DNA of 64,000 bases. Source: Floccularia luteovirens (lineage: Eukaryota > Basidiomycota > Agaricomycetes > Agaricales > Squamanitaceae). Below the pieces are notes generated by a model. That model made no database searches, had not been told where the DNA came from, and saw nothing but the letters and a program-made list of their open reading frames with translations. Within the stretch, counting starts at the first letter, position 1; every line of letters starts with the position of its first letter. The stretch is from contig VSJF01000002.1 in assembly GCA_009739215.1 (NCBI GenBank), positions 930,001-994,000 of the forward strand, given 5' to 3'. Below, piece by piece: positions 1 to 12,017 of the stretch. The translations under genes and the position numbers were made by a program.

Positions 1-620
1 TCTCCAAAGAAATACGGCCCTTTGGCAGCACCTGCTAGTTTTCGCAGTGCTTCATAGAATTCTTGTTTCGCAGCCTCCTGTCTCTCCACCTCCTGGAATT
101 GCATTAATCGTTGATGGGCAGGTATTACCTGTTTGCTGATATGGTCGATCCAAATTCGAGCAATTCCGCGATCAAACGGATCAGGGGGGAGTAAGTTTGG
201 TTTGTGAGATGGATAGGCTTCTTCCAGAAATTCGCATATGACCAGGGATTCATATAATGCCTTGCCTTTATACTCCACTGTTGGGACAAGACCCTTTGGA
301 TTGATTGCTAGCCGATCGTGAGTTCACGAAACATTGTACGAAGATAGTTGGTCTAACCTAAAAGGCTTGCACTCTTCTTGTAGGGATTGATTTCGTTGTA
401 TTGATATGGAATACCTTTCTCCTCCAACACTACCCATGTCCTTTGTACAAATGGACAAAACTATGCGAACAAGGATAAGCTCTATAATTAAAAACTACAC
501 AGACTAGATACGCACCCATCCGGCATACAGGACTAATTCTTGAGGTTCCTGATGCTTTCGAACTGTTTTCTCAGCTTCTCCTGTTGCATGAGGGTGGATT
601 TGTTCATCAGGGATAGCCAT
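1..620 (-). CDS. Omega-like glutathione S-transferase, 3' end cut off by window edge
   Basis: Cytosolic thiol transferase of the fungal omega-like GST class, expected to reduce or deglutathionylate substrates through a catalytic cysteine. Three exons join in phase: 620-516, 460-358 and 307-1. The N-terminal thioredoxin-like fold is clear: the second exon opens with the active-site segment FCPFVQRTW, whose Cys is the omega-class catalytic residue, and the third opens with INPKGLVPTVEYKGKALYES, the glutathione-binding loop. The helical C-terminal domain begins (LLPPDPFDRGIARIW) and runs off the window at position 1. The start at 620 gives a Met followed by a short polar leader and then LVLYAGW; another Met exon near 780 could be 5' UTR or an alternative start. 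Only about 170 residues are visible, so completeness cannot be judged. Confidence 0.88.
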
Positions 621-1954
621 TTGAAAACGTTGTGGTGGAACTGAAAAGAAGGTTTGTGTGTGAGAGACATGTCCGATGGCGTGTAACAGCAGCTGACCTC
701 ACCTGTCTATGGACCTCATCTCTCCATCTCACGGGCTCTTTCATATATTTAATGACCGTCCTTTGCGGCTTCAGCATTATTTTGAACTAAACTTCAGATA
801 TTCAGGGAAAGTGAAATGGGTACAATTGCTAAAAGAAGGAATTGTGACCTACAGAACATACTATTCTGTCTCATGAGTTGCGCTGGCCATAACCACAAAG
901 AATCTTTATTGGTTTCTTCGTGAAAGCATTTAGGAGATGATGATAACGCTTTGTGCTTGTGCTATCCTTGTAAAGTAGGTCCCCTCGGCAGTATGGTGTA
1001 GGATTTCTAGGACTTAACATTTGTATATCAAGTCTGGACATAATTGGACTGAACCCACGCTACCTTGCGCCGGTCTTTACAAAATTTTTTCTACAGTGCT
1101 ACGTGAAATCCAAGCAATGCCACAATAATAAGCTAGAATATATCAAATCCCTCATCCTGTTGAGGGATGTGAGATGTTGCATTTTGTTCACGGCAGAACC
1201 CGCTATAGTGGGTCGCTTCAACATTGGTGCGAGGTCCACTGGGCATGATTTTAGCAGCACATCCTCCCAATACTTAGCTCAGATCAGTTGCCCAGGAAAA
1301 GGCTAATATCCCCATGGACAATATTCAATGCCACATGGTTCGAATGGTTTACACTTCTCAGAATTCAACAGCATCCGGAACATCCTGAATATGGATTTAT
1401 GGATGAGTAGTAACGAGATAGGGAATGGAATGTCTGGGATTTGTCACATAAAGAGGTACAGCAATTACACAACCTCGTCCTGTACTGGTTCCGTACACCA
1501 TCCAGAGCATCAGTGTGATTTTCGACCGCGGGTGAGGATAAGGCAAGTTTTTTTAGAGGCTGGTTATGAGATCTTCGAGGTGGAATTTCAATTGTTGGCT
1601 GTATTTGCCTTGCTTGAGGTATGTGCTAGTTGCAGCTGCAATATTTATGTCGAGATGGTTCCATCCAAGTTGATATGCTATGTCGTTGGCAAAACATCTT
1701 CTCTGATACATTGCAGACAAAGAAAGCGGGGATAGCAAGACTCGTGATCTAGTGTTTTTACCATCCCAAATGCGATTGTCTACGATTGCATTTGAGATAG
1801 CAAGAAACTTAGTTACAAGATGATCAAATGAGGGACGGATGGCGTTACAAATGACAAAACAAAATACTACGGGCAGGATCATTTCTCTTTCGAGGCATTA
1901 TTTCTTTCGTCATGAGACCAGTGTCACTACTAATGAAACCCAACTACAAGCTGT
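621..1954. other. Intergenic, no gene recognised
   Basis: This stretch between the GST start and the 3' end of the F-box gene has only short open frames, without domain signatures or a consistent splice pattern. The first 200 bases probably hold the GST promoter and 5' leader. I see nothing else I can support. Confidence 0.5.
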
Positions 1955-3600
1955 TCAATTGTACTTAAACAGCCATGCATCGTCCTCGCAGACAAACTCA
2001 TCATCCGTACAATACTTGACTTTCCACCTGGGCCATTTTGTTGTCGTGATCTCTGCACCACTCCTGTTGATATCCCATAGAGCACGATTGAGACCCACAG
2101 TTATTAATTTTTGATTTTCGGACGCAAGTTCCCAGGGAAGAAGCTGCAGGCGGCCAAGCGTGCCATATAGATGCAGGAAGGTTAAGTGAGGGAGCTCTGA
2201 AATTCTTTCGAGCTAGCACAATATAACAGTATCAGTGATGCACTTGTTTTACAAAATTTTAACCCACTAACCAATGGTGATAAACTAAGGTCAATTCTAG
2301 GAACCCAAGCAATTGCGAGGTGGAGGGCCCTTAATCGAGTAGATAGAACATTAGCCAACGTTCTTATTACTGCTGGTTCTAGAGGATCATAGCCAACATA
2401 TAGGCCGAGGACCTCTAACCCAGTGATGCTGATTATGGTTGGTAGCATAGTTGAAATAGAATCCCAAGTTGCTCCACAGAGACGCACGTAGAGTCTCCTC
2501 AACGACTTTCGGCCCTGTAGGAAACAATAAAGCCTCCAAACGGAAACTCCTAACTCCTCAAAAGAGCGATGATTTTCAGCAGAGACGCGAAAAGAGTGAA
2601 GGTGCGGGAGAACTTCGGAGTCCTTAGGTAACACAGAAAATGTTCCATCTTTGAGCTTTCCCACCAGAGATAACGATTCCAACCTAGTAGCGTGTCGTAA
2701 CACGAACTCCAATCCATCTATGTCGGTATACTCGGATGCAAAAATATCAAGTTGAGTCAATGAATCGTACACCCGGATGGGAACTTGCCCAATGTGCATC
2801 GCAAGAATACCGAGCGACTGCAGTCCTGGAGACACAACCTCGAGAATCCTTTCCACCGAAACGGTAGACGAGTAGCCTTCTAGAATACTATCTTCTACCG
2901 ATGAATCCAACACTTCTAGATCATCTGGATAGAAAAATGGGAAAGGGAGTTGTAAACGTCTGACATTTGTGAGGTGTCGGATATTGGATGGAGAGATGTA
3001 TCTAACCACAAAACCACGGCTTTAGAGTTAGTGTAGATGCCAGTGTTTTGCGACTCATTTACGATTGTATGACGAGGGTGTGGACACTCGGGGAGATACA
3101 GCTTGCAATGTTGTCTGTGAAACCAGGTAAAACCCCCATCCATCGAAAAACTTGTAGATTGGATAGTGCCCGAAGAGCTGCGGCAAGAGTTACTGTAAAA
3201 AAATTGATAGTTTAGAGTGTTTCTATGTAGAACAAACTATAGGCTTACATTTTTCAAATATAGCTTCTCCATCCATATAGGATATAATAGTGATGCTCCG
3301 TACAATCCTTGCGAAACGTGGTTCTTGGGTGATATGGTGTAAAATTTCCCATGACCTATGCGACAATCTTGGAGTGACTTCTTCCGTATCATTCGTTTCG
3401 TAGAAAAAATCATTCATGTACTCTAAACCTGTGTCCCCTCCAACGAAATAGATTTTGATTGCGGAAAAAAGAAACCGAACGATAATGTCGTGAAACAGGC
3501 GAGATACACCTAGAAGGTTTGCTTGATGAGCTGTAGGAATGTAAGCTAAAGTTTGGTTCCATATTTCTGGTGGAAGCTGGGGTTTAGAAAGTAGAGACAT
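1955..3600 (-). CDS. F-box protein with LRR-like C-terminal part
   Basis: Probable substrate receptor of an SCF ubiquitin ligase. Four exons, joined in phase at 3600-3249, 3192-3063, 3019-2272 and 2212-1955, give 495 residues. The N-terminus (LPPEIWNQTLAYIP, then LLGVSRLFHDIIVRFLFSAI) has the fungal F-box pattern of an LPxEI start, a hydrophobic helix and a VSR/F region. The remainder is Leu-rich with irregular LRR-like units (LESLSLVGKL, LEVLGLYVGY, LTFLHLYGTLGRLQLLPWEL). No substrate can be inferred, since such genes form large fast-changing families in Agaricomycetes. The last exon was chosen because GTTAGT and TGCTAG borders keep the frame open to a TGA at 1955 and extend the leucine pattern. 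It starts 100 bp from the divergent PPM1 start, so the two share an intergenic promoter. Confidence 0.8.
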
Positions 3601-3700
3601 GAACAGTTCCAGTTATTAGTAAGTTTTGAAAGAGAATGTGAATCATACTTTGTTCTCGGTTGTTTGTACAAAGTCCCTGTTCCCAAACAACCCAGCACCC

Positions 3701-5003
3701 ATGTATCCCCCTGCCTGCACTGCCGATCCTGATGCGCCAATACGGTCAACAGATAATGATGCTGCGCTAGCAAGACTTTCTGCAACTCGCAAGGGATATT
3801 TTGAAGATAATTTCATAAACCATTTTGTCCCTCGTGCAAATTTCCAGCCTGCAAGACCTCCTTTAATCAATATTGGCACATATGTTAGGTCCACTGCTAT
3901 AGATGAACTCGTCGACCAGTGGTTAATCTTATCCGGAGACACAAAATGTCAAATCGTAAGTCTTGGTGCAGGAAGTGACACTAGATTTTGGCGGATCGCG
4001 GTAGGTTGATTCAACCGAAGTACATGACCTCCCATTCATGGGTTGGTAGACAGTCAGGTCCAAATCAGGATAAGCTCGCTACCTATCTCGAAGTCGACTT
4101 CCCAGAGATAACAAGCAAAAAAGCAATGTCAGTTCGCAAGAGCAAAGAATTGAGTAGCATACTCGGAAATCCTGAAGACATAAAATTGGGTAGATAGATC
4201 CAATATCGAGCTCAAGCTCCCAATTGACTAAACCAATCGAACAGCTCAAGGTGGTGTCGGACTTCATTCTCCCAGGTATCACCTATTGCCTGTAGATCTG
4301 CGACTACCTCCTTCACAAACACTGGAAAAACTCCTGGTTACAAAGACGGGAGACCAGAACCCTTCATCTATTCTGACGCCGACACTACCAACATTGCTAA
4401 TATTCGAATGTGTTCTTGTCTACATGTCTCCAGAGGCATCTTCTGGGCTATTAAAGTGGTTCATTCAATACTTTTCGTCAGCGGAGAAAGGCAGCTCAGA
4501 AAGTGTGCTTGGATGTCTTGTCTATGAAATGTTTGGCTTGAATGATTCTTTTGGGCGTGTTATGATGAATAACTTAAAGGTAAAGGATACATGTTTGTTG
4601 CCAGTGATTTTCTCGTATACATTTTTGTTGACAGATGAGGAATATCTCTCTCCCTGGAGTAGACCCTTATACTACCATCGATGCACTCCCCAAGAGGTTT
4701 TACGATGTAGGTTTCACAACTGCAGGTGCTTTAACGCTACGTGACATAAGGCAAAATTACATTGATGCAAATGACTTAACCAGGTTAGTTTAAATCTTCT
4801 GAATAATTGTTAAACATTCTGACTATCTCATATTTCTCAGAATTTCTAATCTGGAAATGTTAGATGAGGTCGAAGAACTTGAATTAGTGTTAAGTCATTA
4901 TGCAGTGAGCTGGGGCTTTTTTACTCCCAGTCAAAGTATACAAGAGGCATGGGAAGCATGGAGATTGAAGCCAAAGAGTAAAGAAGATGAGCCAGAAGAT
5001 TGA
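3701..5003 (+). CDS. PPM1: Leucine carboxyl methyltransferase (PP2A methyltransferase)
   Basis: SAM-dependent enzyme that methylates the C-terminal leucine carboxylate of the PP2A catalytic subunit, controlling holoenzyme assembly in the cytosol. Five exons (3701-4000, 4069-4189, 4245-4579, 4635-4783, 4841-5003) join in phase to 355 residues, a normal length. Diagnostic segments are the substrate region RKGYFEDNFINHF, the SAM-binding loop QIVSLGAGSDTRFWR, the acidic strand YLEVDFPEIT, YHLLPVDLRLP, and the catalytic-domain stretch LLIFECVLVYMSPEAS. The C-terminal exon carries NLEMLDEVEELELVLSHYAV, typical of LCMT1. The Met at 3701 fits the family start best; an in-frame upstream region exists but lacks an ATG nearby. 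It lies head-to-head with the F-box gene. Confidence 0.93.
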
Positions 5004-5194
5004 CTATATTCTTCAGGCTTATATTTGTGATTGTTGCATTTTTAGGTTTACTAGATGTATTTTCTCGGTCATGTTTGATGTCAAATGTGCCTGTATATTT
5101 CACATTGGTAATTGCAAACAGTATAATGCCTGCTCTACATGGAGAATGCTGAGGTATAATTTTAAATGTACATTGTTTCGGATGCACCAGGAAA

Positions 5195-6666
5195 TTAGAC
5201 AACCTGGAAAGCGGATCCACCTGCTTGAGCATCTAATTCTATGACTTCGTTCAATCCTATCGATCTGGTCAACAACGTATTATTTACATGTTAGTAGGAC
5301 CAAAACGCACCCATAACTTCGAAGAATGATTTGGGGTCCATTCCCTTGGCAGACGAAAAGTCTGTTCCAGTCTTCTTCAAAGAGTGCATCGCTGCGCGTA
5401 CTGCGTGCACCATCGCAACACAGGAAACCAGCGAGAAGACTATACAAGTTGGTCATTAGACTACTTCACGACCAAACTCTATGTGGATACTCACTAATAA
5501 TTTTGGCACCCATCTCTTCAGCTTCTTGATAAGTGAAAGCAGGTGTCAGACCACCTGAGATTACGTTCACCAATACCTGATTGTGCATCAGCCAAATTGT
5601 TATAAGCTCAATAACTATGACTATATTTACCGGCTTGGGAGCGAGGGCAGCAACAGTGTCTTTCAGAAGCTCGGATGTCTTCACTCCTTCAATGAAGCAT
5701 ACATCAGCACCAGCATCTGCTGCTAGCCTTAGACGTGTCAGTGCCTCTTCCATTCCGAGTACTTGTGCCGAATCTGTGCGACCAATGATGACCTATTGAA
5801 ACTAGGGATTAGAATAACTATGGCCATCAGAGGAGAAGACACCCACAAAGTCGGATCCGCCGGGTATCGAATCACGAGCAATGACTGCTGCCCGGATGCG
5901 AGTCAGGAATTCCTCACGAGACACGACTTGCTTTCCCATCAAGTGTCCGCAGCGCTTCGTCTGTACCTGATCTTCAATGTGCATTCCAGCAACACCAGCC
6001 CGTGCATATTGAGTCACTGTGCGTGCAACGTTCGCGGGACCACCGAAACTGTAGGATATTGTTTTAGCGATGTCATCTTTCAGGGAAGAATAGAATAGCT
6101 GCCTACCCTGTGTCTGCGTCTGCGATAACGGGAACTGTGGGGTCCAAGCTGCAGACCATTTGAGCAGCCTGAAGGGGATATGAGTAATTAATATGGATAA
6201 AAAAGAGCCAAGAAATAATTACCCCAACGAAGTCGTTCATGGTTGCAATTGCAAGATCTGGTTGACCGAGACGGGAGGCTGTTGTAGCAGCGCCACTGAA
6301 AGATGACACTGAGATGTAATAGGAAATTATAGAAGAAAACAATTGAGCCAACCTTTGGTAGAGACAGTTAAATCCGGCCTCCAATGCGCATCGTGCGCTA
6401 ATGCCGTCGCAAATACCAGGAGCAACCTTGACAAAGATGAGTTAATTATTAGCCAGTAGAATTTCTCAGTGACGTACAACGATGCCAGGGCGAGCAAGCA
6501 TTTGACGGAGGCGGGTGGCGGGGTTGGAGGAAAGTGGACCTTCCAAGTAGTTCTTGGGGTCCAAGCGGGCATTGTAGTAGACACTTGAGCCATTCTCTGC
6601 AGCTGGAGAAGCGGCAGCGGCAGGGGAGGCGGAGATGGTCTCGTTTGCGAAGTAGTTCACAGGCAT
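5195..6666 (-). CDS. Isocitrate lyase/PEP mutase family enzyme, oxaloacetase or PEP-mutase-like
   Basis: Member of the ICL/PEPM superfamily of TIM-barrel C-C or C-P lyases and hydrolases; in fungi this subgroup includes oxaloacetate acetylhydrolase, which makes oxalate and acetate, and carboxyvinyl-phosphonate-mutase-like proteins. About seven exons read from Met at 6666 to TAA at 5195. Visible motifs are the Mg-binding VPVIADADTGFGGPANV, GVAGMHIEDQ, and the flexible catalytic loop KRCGHLMGKQVV, which matches the isocitrate lyase signature. Further on are IIGRTDS, the acidic ADAGADVCFIEG strand, and VLVNVISGGLTPAF. The C-terminus (EVMGLNEVIELDAQ) is typical of the family. The length, about 340-350 residues, is much shorter than true isocitrate lyase. 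The exact substrate cannot be read from sequence: the residue region after GAKIIIF that separates oxaloacetases from other members is not one I can assign. Confidence 0.85.
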
Positions 6667-9598
6667 GTTAGAAAATGTGGTTTAGGTGGTTGTGTTAAGA
6701 GAAGAAAGTGTGCTTTGAATGTGTTGAAACTTGGAATGGAATGGGGAGTACTGGGAAAACTAGAGAGCTTTTATAGTTGGGTGGAAGTACAGAAGGTTGT
6801 ACTTTTTTCATTTAGTTAGGTGGAATTTGCAGGCAATGGAACGTTTGACCGCCGCTAGTCGGATGATCTTCTGACATACGGTTACACTTCCGTTACAACA
6901 GGAGATCTTGGTTGCCGAAATCTGTTCTGAGACCATACGTGGTCTTTTTTTTTCCACACCCAAGACATTAGGAAATAACTTAATGCGACAAAGATAGCAG
7001 TGTTTCTCCTCCGTGTCATGAATACTGTGCGTTTTTACGAAGGTTATTGCTGGACATAATGTTCCGGTGGTCAAGGAGAGCTCACACATAGTAAAAATAT
7101 TAATTTGTATGCACCGAGGAAGAGGACTTTAGTAAGGCAAGCGTACAGTGTAAAACGCGAAGTTCCCGCGACCTTCACTATGCGGTGAGTCGGTAGCGTT
7201 TTGACAAGAGAATGAGCCGCGAATTCTTCGTATGGGATTAAGTGATCATTCTTATGATCTGCGGTGGTAGAGGGGCAAATCTATACCTCGAGGAAATGCT
7301 TGGCGTTAATATCCTGTTAGCATCTGGCAGACTGGAAAGGCCGATGACATGATGAAGAGATCTCTTCGGACAATGGGACAAAGGCGACAATAATACCAAC
7401 CAACACATTTTCAGCTATTACAAAATAGTATGGGGGCGTGTCAATGGCTTGGCAAATCTTACTTTCGAAAATTTTGTTGCAAGATTCTGTGTAACAAACA
7501 AAGCACTGAAATTTTTACAAGATGACATGTTTATACAACGTGTAATCTTGACTCAGCAGAAATGAACAGGTCAGAAATCGGCAACAACTCACAGAGTATT
7601 GTTCAACCGTTAAGGCCGATCAAAAACTGGGTGTCCGGAAGCGCCAAGAATTGGAAGATGTCCCTAAGTACAAGATTTGCAAGTCGGTTATCAAAAAATT
7701 GTCAGAAAGACGCATGGTCGTTGGTCGGGTACTTGCTTGGGAACTGATATGTAATTTTCCATGTTTTCATGTGTGAGCATATTGTTGTATGTCATAGAAT
7801 TTATTAGTTCTCAAGTTTTGATAACAGCTTTTATTACAAATTGAGTAGGAGGCAAATAATATGATATATTTGAAGCCTACCATGGTGATGAATATCTAGA
7901 AAAGGAGATGGACAAAACGTCGCAACAGTAGCTAACGAATAACGTCGGTAAGGGAAAACCTCATGGGTAACACGAGGATGAGCGGGAAGGGTCGACCATA
8001 GGATACGGGAAGGCATAACTTGTTGATAATTATTATACTAACTTTACTTGCGTGCAGCGTTTTTGTAAAGGTATTCAAATAACGTTAATGTTATCAAACC
8101 TTTAAAAAATCCGTGAGCATTACATCAACGTGTTCATTTTAAAAAATCAACTGAATTGGTCAGAGAGAAGATTTAGTCTCAAAAGACAGCATCACCCAAG
8201 AGCGCATGAGGCTTTGGCATCAATGCCTCTGGTCAATAAACAATAAACTTGATACAAACTATTTCATCATCTACAAATCCAAGAAAGTGTTACTCACATT
8301 CACAAAGAAAGAAACCCATTCTGCCACCCCGCAGGCAAGGACATAATTGAACTTGGCGACATGAAAATAAGAAGGTGCGATTTACTTCAAGTTTAGTGGT
8401 CCGAGGATCGTGAAAATTGTCCCGATGCCGACAGGCATTGAGTTGCTAAGCAGCACACATGTATTTCATTTCGCAATGGCTGAGGCGTAATTAGTCTTTG
8501 GTCGTATGACAACAACGTTGCACTGCGCTCGGCAAGTAGTGCTCCCGCATACAATTGCTGAGTCATTAGAGGTCGCTCAGCGGTGCAAATTGGACGCTCC
8601 GTAGGGATATATCAGTGCCTTGGCTCTGGCAACTGCAATATCTGAAGCTTGTGTTTCTTCGACCATCAGCGGTAAACGTCTTGCGGCAGCTCCTGGATGG
8701 CCTGAAGCGATGAAGACTTTTGGACGTGGAAACGGAAATGTATTCCGACATTTTCATGCCACGGATGGCACGTGACGGGTGACTTGGGGTCTCACAAATT
8801 TATCCCACCACGGCTATGTTCACAAGTATCTCTTCGTTGACCACGATGCTGTACCTGGGTTCCAGATCACCTTCACATAACGATTCAACCTAAGTTATTC
8901 GTTACAATCACTTCATGGCTATGCGCAGCTGGGTTGCACGGTTAGCCATCAACATATGATAAATGTTATAAATGATGAGACTCAACAAAGTGTTGGATCC
9001 AGTTTTTGATTGATATCACCCAATCGAATCTGGAGGGGAACTCGGTATAGCATCGGCGTCTCAACGGTCCGATGGACCAGGTGAATGAATGTGAGACGGA
9101 AGATAAATTCTCTTGTACATAACTTTGAGCGTTTAGATACATTATAATTGAGTGAGAAATGTACATCCAAGATCCGTGCTTTGAACATTGCGCCATTGTC
9201 TGGGTATGACGCATATATGACGGCAGTTACTTGCCTGATCCGAAGCTAGTCAGAACTATTCCAGAGTTGAAACGGTTTGTTGCTGTGCTTGTTATTAGAA
9301 TGATTGTGCATCGGTACACGTCAGTTGAAAGGCTATACAAGGGGAATCTTGGTCGCATTCCGGGGGCCTACCTGTTACTTGAAAGAAACCCGACAAATCA
9401 AATTTATTCATTCCTCTCTAAACATATTCTTAGCAAACATGCAAGAAAAACTCCTGAAAAAAATATCTACGAACAAATAATCGGAAGATAAGAAAAATTG
9501 CAATACATGGTACTTTGGCGGATTAAGAACTAAGTTCTATAGTAAATGTAACTGCCAACTTGGAGAACTGAGAAACCAAATTCATCGGAAATATCGAT
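6667..9598. other. Gene-poor interval
   Basis: About 2.9 kb between the ICL-family gene and the aminopeptidase relic. The first few hundred bases are the promoter side of the ICL-family gene. Open frames near 7562-7747 (+), 8966-9214 (-) and 9231-9491 (+) are short and show no recognisable domain, signal peptide or supporting splice sites. No transposon ends or long repeats were found by eye. Confidence 0.45.
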
Positions 9599-10830
9599 TT
9601 AGCTAGATATATGCGGAGGTGAATAAGATGATAGGTTAGGTGTATAATGTACTGACTCGTTTACGGTTTGTGTGTTCAAATTAATGTTCTTAATGTGCCC
9701 TCTAAGGATAGATTTAGAGATCATACTAGCGTGAGATTGAATCCAACTATACGCGTAGTGAAGGAAGAGGGATATCCTGCTTTTCTCCAAGAATGACTAC
9801 ATTGCCAGATTGTTCAACGTCAGCAACATATTCTTCTGTGGTCAGGGTGGTACTGACCTTTCACCACATTGGAAACCTCATTTGTCTATGTATAGAGTGA
9901 ATAAACATTGTTTGTCCGTCAGTTAATACTTACTGTGGCATAAGGTATGTCAAGACACGCGTCCACAAGCTCCATATTAAATTTAGTCAAGCTGTATGGT
10001 CAATTGATGATGTCTAAAGGTATTATGAATATGCCTCACTTCTCATCAGCATAGTCCGTATATATTCCGACTTCTTCCCGGGTTCCTTTTTATATTTCGC
10101 GGTGTGAAAATGAAATTCATCCGAAAACCACATATTGAATACAGACCTTGACCCAGGCAGCCATATCAAACTAATATTTGTTTAAACAATAAAATTTCAG
10201 CTGGAGAACCAATAGGGGGTTGCACTTGCTTGTATCATACCTAGGACAGGGACCGAACGTAAATCATAATCTGAAGCAACAGTCTGGGAGCCGAGATAAC
10301 CGCCTTCCTAAATGTGGTTTCATTTCAACTTCATATTAAAATGATCTGGATTTCAGAATACCAATGAAATTCAATAGTAGTGGTGGGTTGGAAGTCAGAA
10401 GCAAAAATCGCACGATATGTTTCAAGAATTGCGACACACCCAGAACCGTCATCTATGCAAAACTAAGTGAAGGTAGAAAATAACGCAGAGTAGTTCTACC
10501 ATCTGCTCCTAAATGTTGATAGCTTCAATAAAAGAGTGGATATATTAGTTCAGACGTACCAGGTGCGGGTAGTAAGGGTGAAGCATTAGAGCTGTATATT
10601 TTGTTAAAGGAAAGAAAAAAAATAGTATGTCATAGATACCTGTCCAAGTGCGATGCGACTATGACAACACTGTCACTGGTAGTCGATGAACCGTTGATTC
10701 TTGCAATCTGGTGCCAAGGTTCAGTGTTAGGATATTAAACACGTCTACGAACGTACTATAGAATTCTTTGACTGTGATTTTGTCTTGAAGAGGTTTGGTA
10801 ACCCATTGAATTGTGGTCTATCGAGATAAG
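9599..10830 (-). pseudogene. Decayed M28 (leucyl aminopeptidase-type) metallopeptidase
   Basis: Relic of a secreted fungal M28E zinc aminopeptidase, recognisable only after splicing short minus-strand blocks. In order come WVTKPLQDKITVKEF, then IARINGSSTTSDSVVIVASH followed by LDS (first zinc-ligand region), PAPGADDDGSG (bridging Asp), IEFHWYS, EGGYLGSQTVASDYDL (catalytic and ligand Glu), FDMAAWVK, EEVGIYTDYADEKLTKFNME, and SHSWRKAGYPSSF near the last His ligand. Defects: between HWYS and EGGYLG there is no usable GT donor and a residue is missing; the canonical Cys-Ser-Asp-His block has lost residues; the C-terminal segment ends early in a stop, with a further homologous piece in another frame. 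No signal peptide exon was found. It could still be transcribed, but an intact product looks unlikely. Confidence 0.7.
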
Positions 10831-12017
10831 AATCAAGAGATTGCGAGTGAACCGCATGTATTTTAGGTATCTCTATAATTTTGGAAAGGAGCTATTTCTG
10901 GCTTTCTGTACCAGTTTTTATATTTGTCAGGCTTGTTGGAATGGTTGAAAAAAATACAAGCTTCGTACATCGCTTGTATAGTCTACCCACATTATTAGTA
11001 GACGGTATAAAATCAGTAATACAGCTACATACATCTGGTACGGTAACGTTTTTAATACTGATTTGACTATTTTGGTATCTTTGGGTTTGTGATAAGTGAC
11101 TGAGGAGCGGTGAGAAAATGTTGGTTTGATTAATAAACGATGATACTTACCAACGTTTTGTGGTTTTAACTTTGCTGAGAAACCAAGATTTTGTGGTTTT
11201 AACTTTGCTGAGAAACCAAGATTTTGAGTGTCGGTGCTATATGCTCTGTAAGATATTCGGGTGCTCGTCGTGTCTAATTACCAGATGTCCTTAGCCTTTG
11301 CTTCAATCTGACGGTTTGAATTGAGATGAATTATGATATAAGCAATCTGAAACTAGCCTTATCTAGCTCTGTTATCTAGACCTGGTTTTGACCCTCAAAT
11401 TCGACAAGACGTTTTGCAGTCAGGTTAAGGTTGTGTGTAAGTGGAAGCTGTTCGCGCAGACACTACAGACACCGCAAGAAACAAAATGGAGATTAGGTGA
11501 TGCATGTTGTAGAGAAAAACATTTATAATATTATACGAGTCCGAAAAAAAAACGTAAGAGAGAAAATAATAAAGTGGATGAAGAGCAGGGTTGAGTCAAA
11601 AAAACGGAAGCGATGGGATGCAGGGTAGAAGTGGCCGGGGTCCTGGGTAAAGAAAATTTGGGATAACCGTGAAATTCGCAGAGCTTGGTTCACCTTGTCC
11701 CCCGTCCTTGCCTACAGGACAGACATCTCTTGCCGGATCGCTCTCCACAGCGTCCGTTGCCTTTTCTTTCTTCCGTACTTTCATCAGGTACTCCAGCTGC
11801 TTTCTTGCCTGCTGGCAGGTCATTTTTGACGACCGAACCACACACGACTCATCCATCTCAACCATCAACCAACACAAGAAAAACCGTTAGCTTTTTATTT
11901 CCAGCTTTCGTAAGTCTCCTCTTCCTTTCTTGTATTCAGCTCTTCTCGTCAAATCTGGTCATTTCCTACTATAACTTGCTGTCTATCATTTTGCTAACTT
12001 TCCGTGGTGCTGGCAGA
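10831..12017. other. Intergenic, with a 33-bp tandem duplication and the eIF4G promoter/leader
   Basis: Contains a perfect two-copy 33-bp tandem repeat at 11156-11221 and, nearer 12 kb, the pyrimidine-rich promoter and 5' leader of eIF4G. The minus strand from about 10870 to 11225 might hold the lost N-terminal exons of the aminopeptidase relic, but I could not establish homology. Confidence 0.5.
11156..11221. repeat. Perfect 33-bp tandem duplication
   Basis: Two identical 33-bp units lie back to back (11156-11188 and 11189-11221). The unit length is a multiple of three, and the minus strand reads through both copies as an 11-residue repeat, NLGFSAKLKPQ. No gene model supports translation. 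The absence of substitutions implies a recent slippage or duplication event. Confidence 0.85.

Noticed and set aside
8966..9491. Short frames that might be a transposon fragment
   Set aside because: No transposase or reverse-transcriptase motif, no terminal repeats and no target duplication could be seen.
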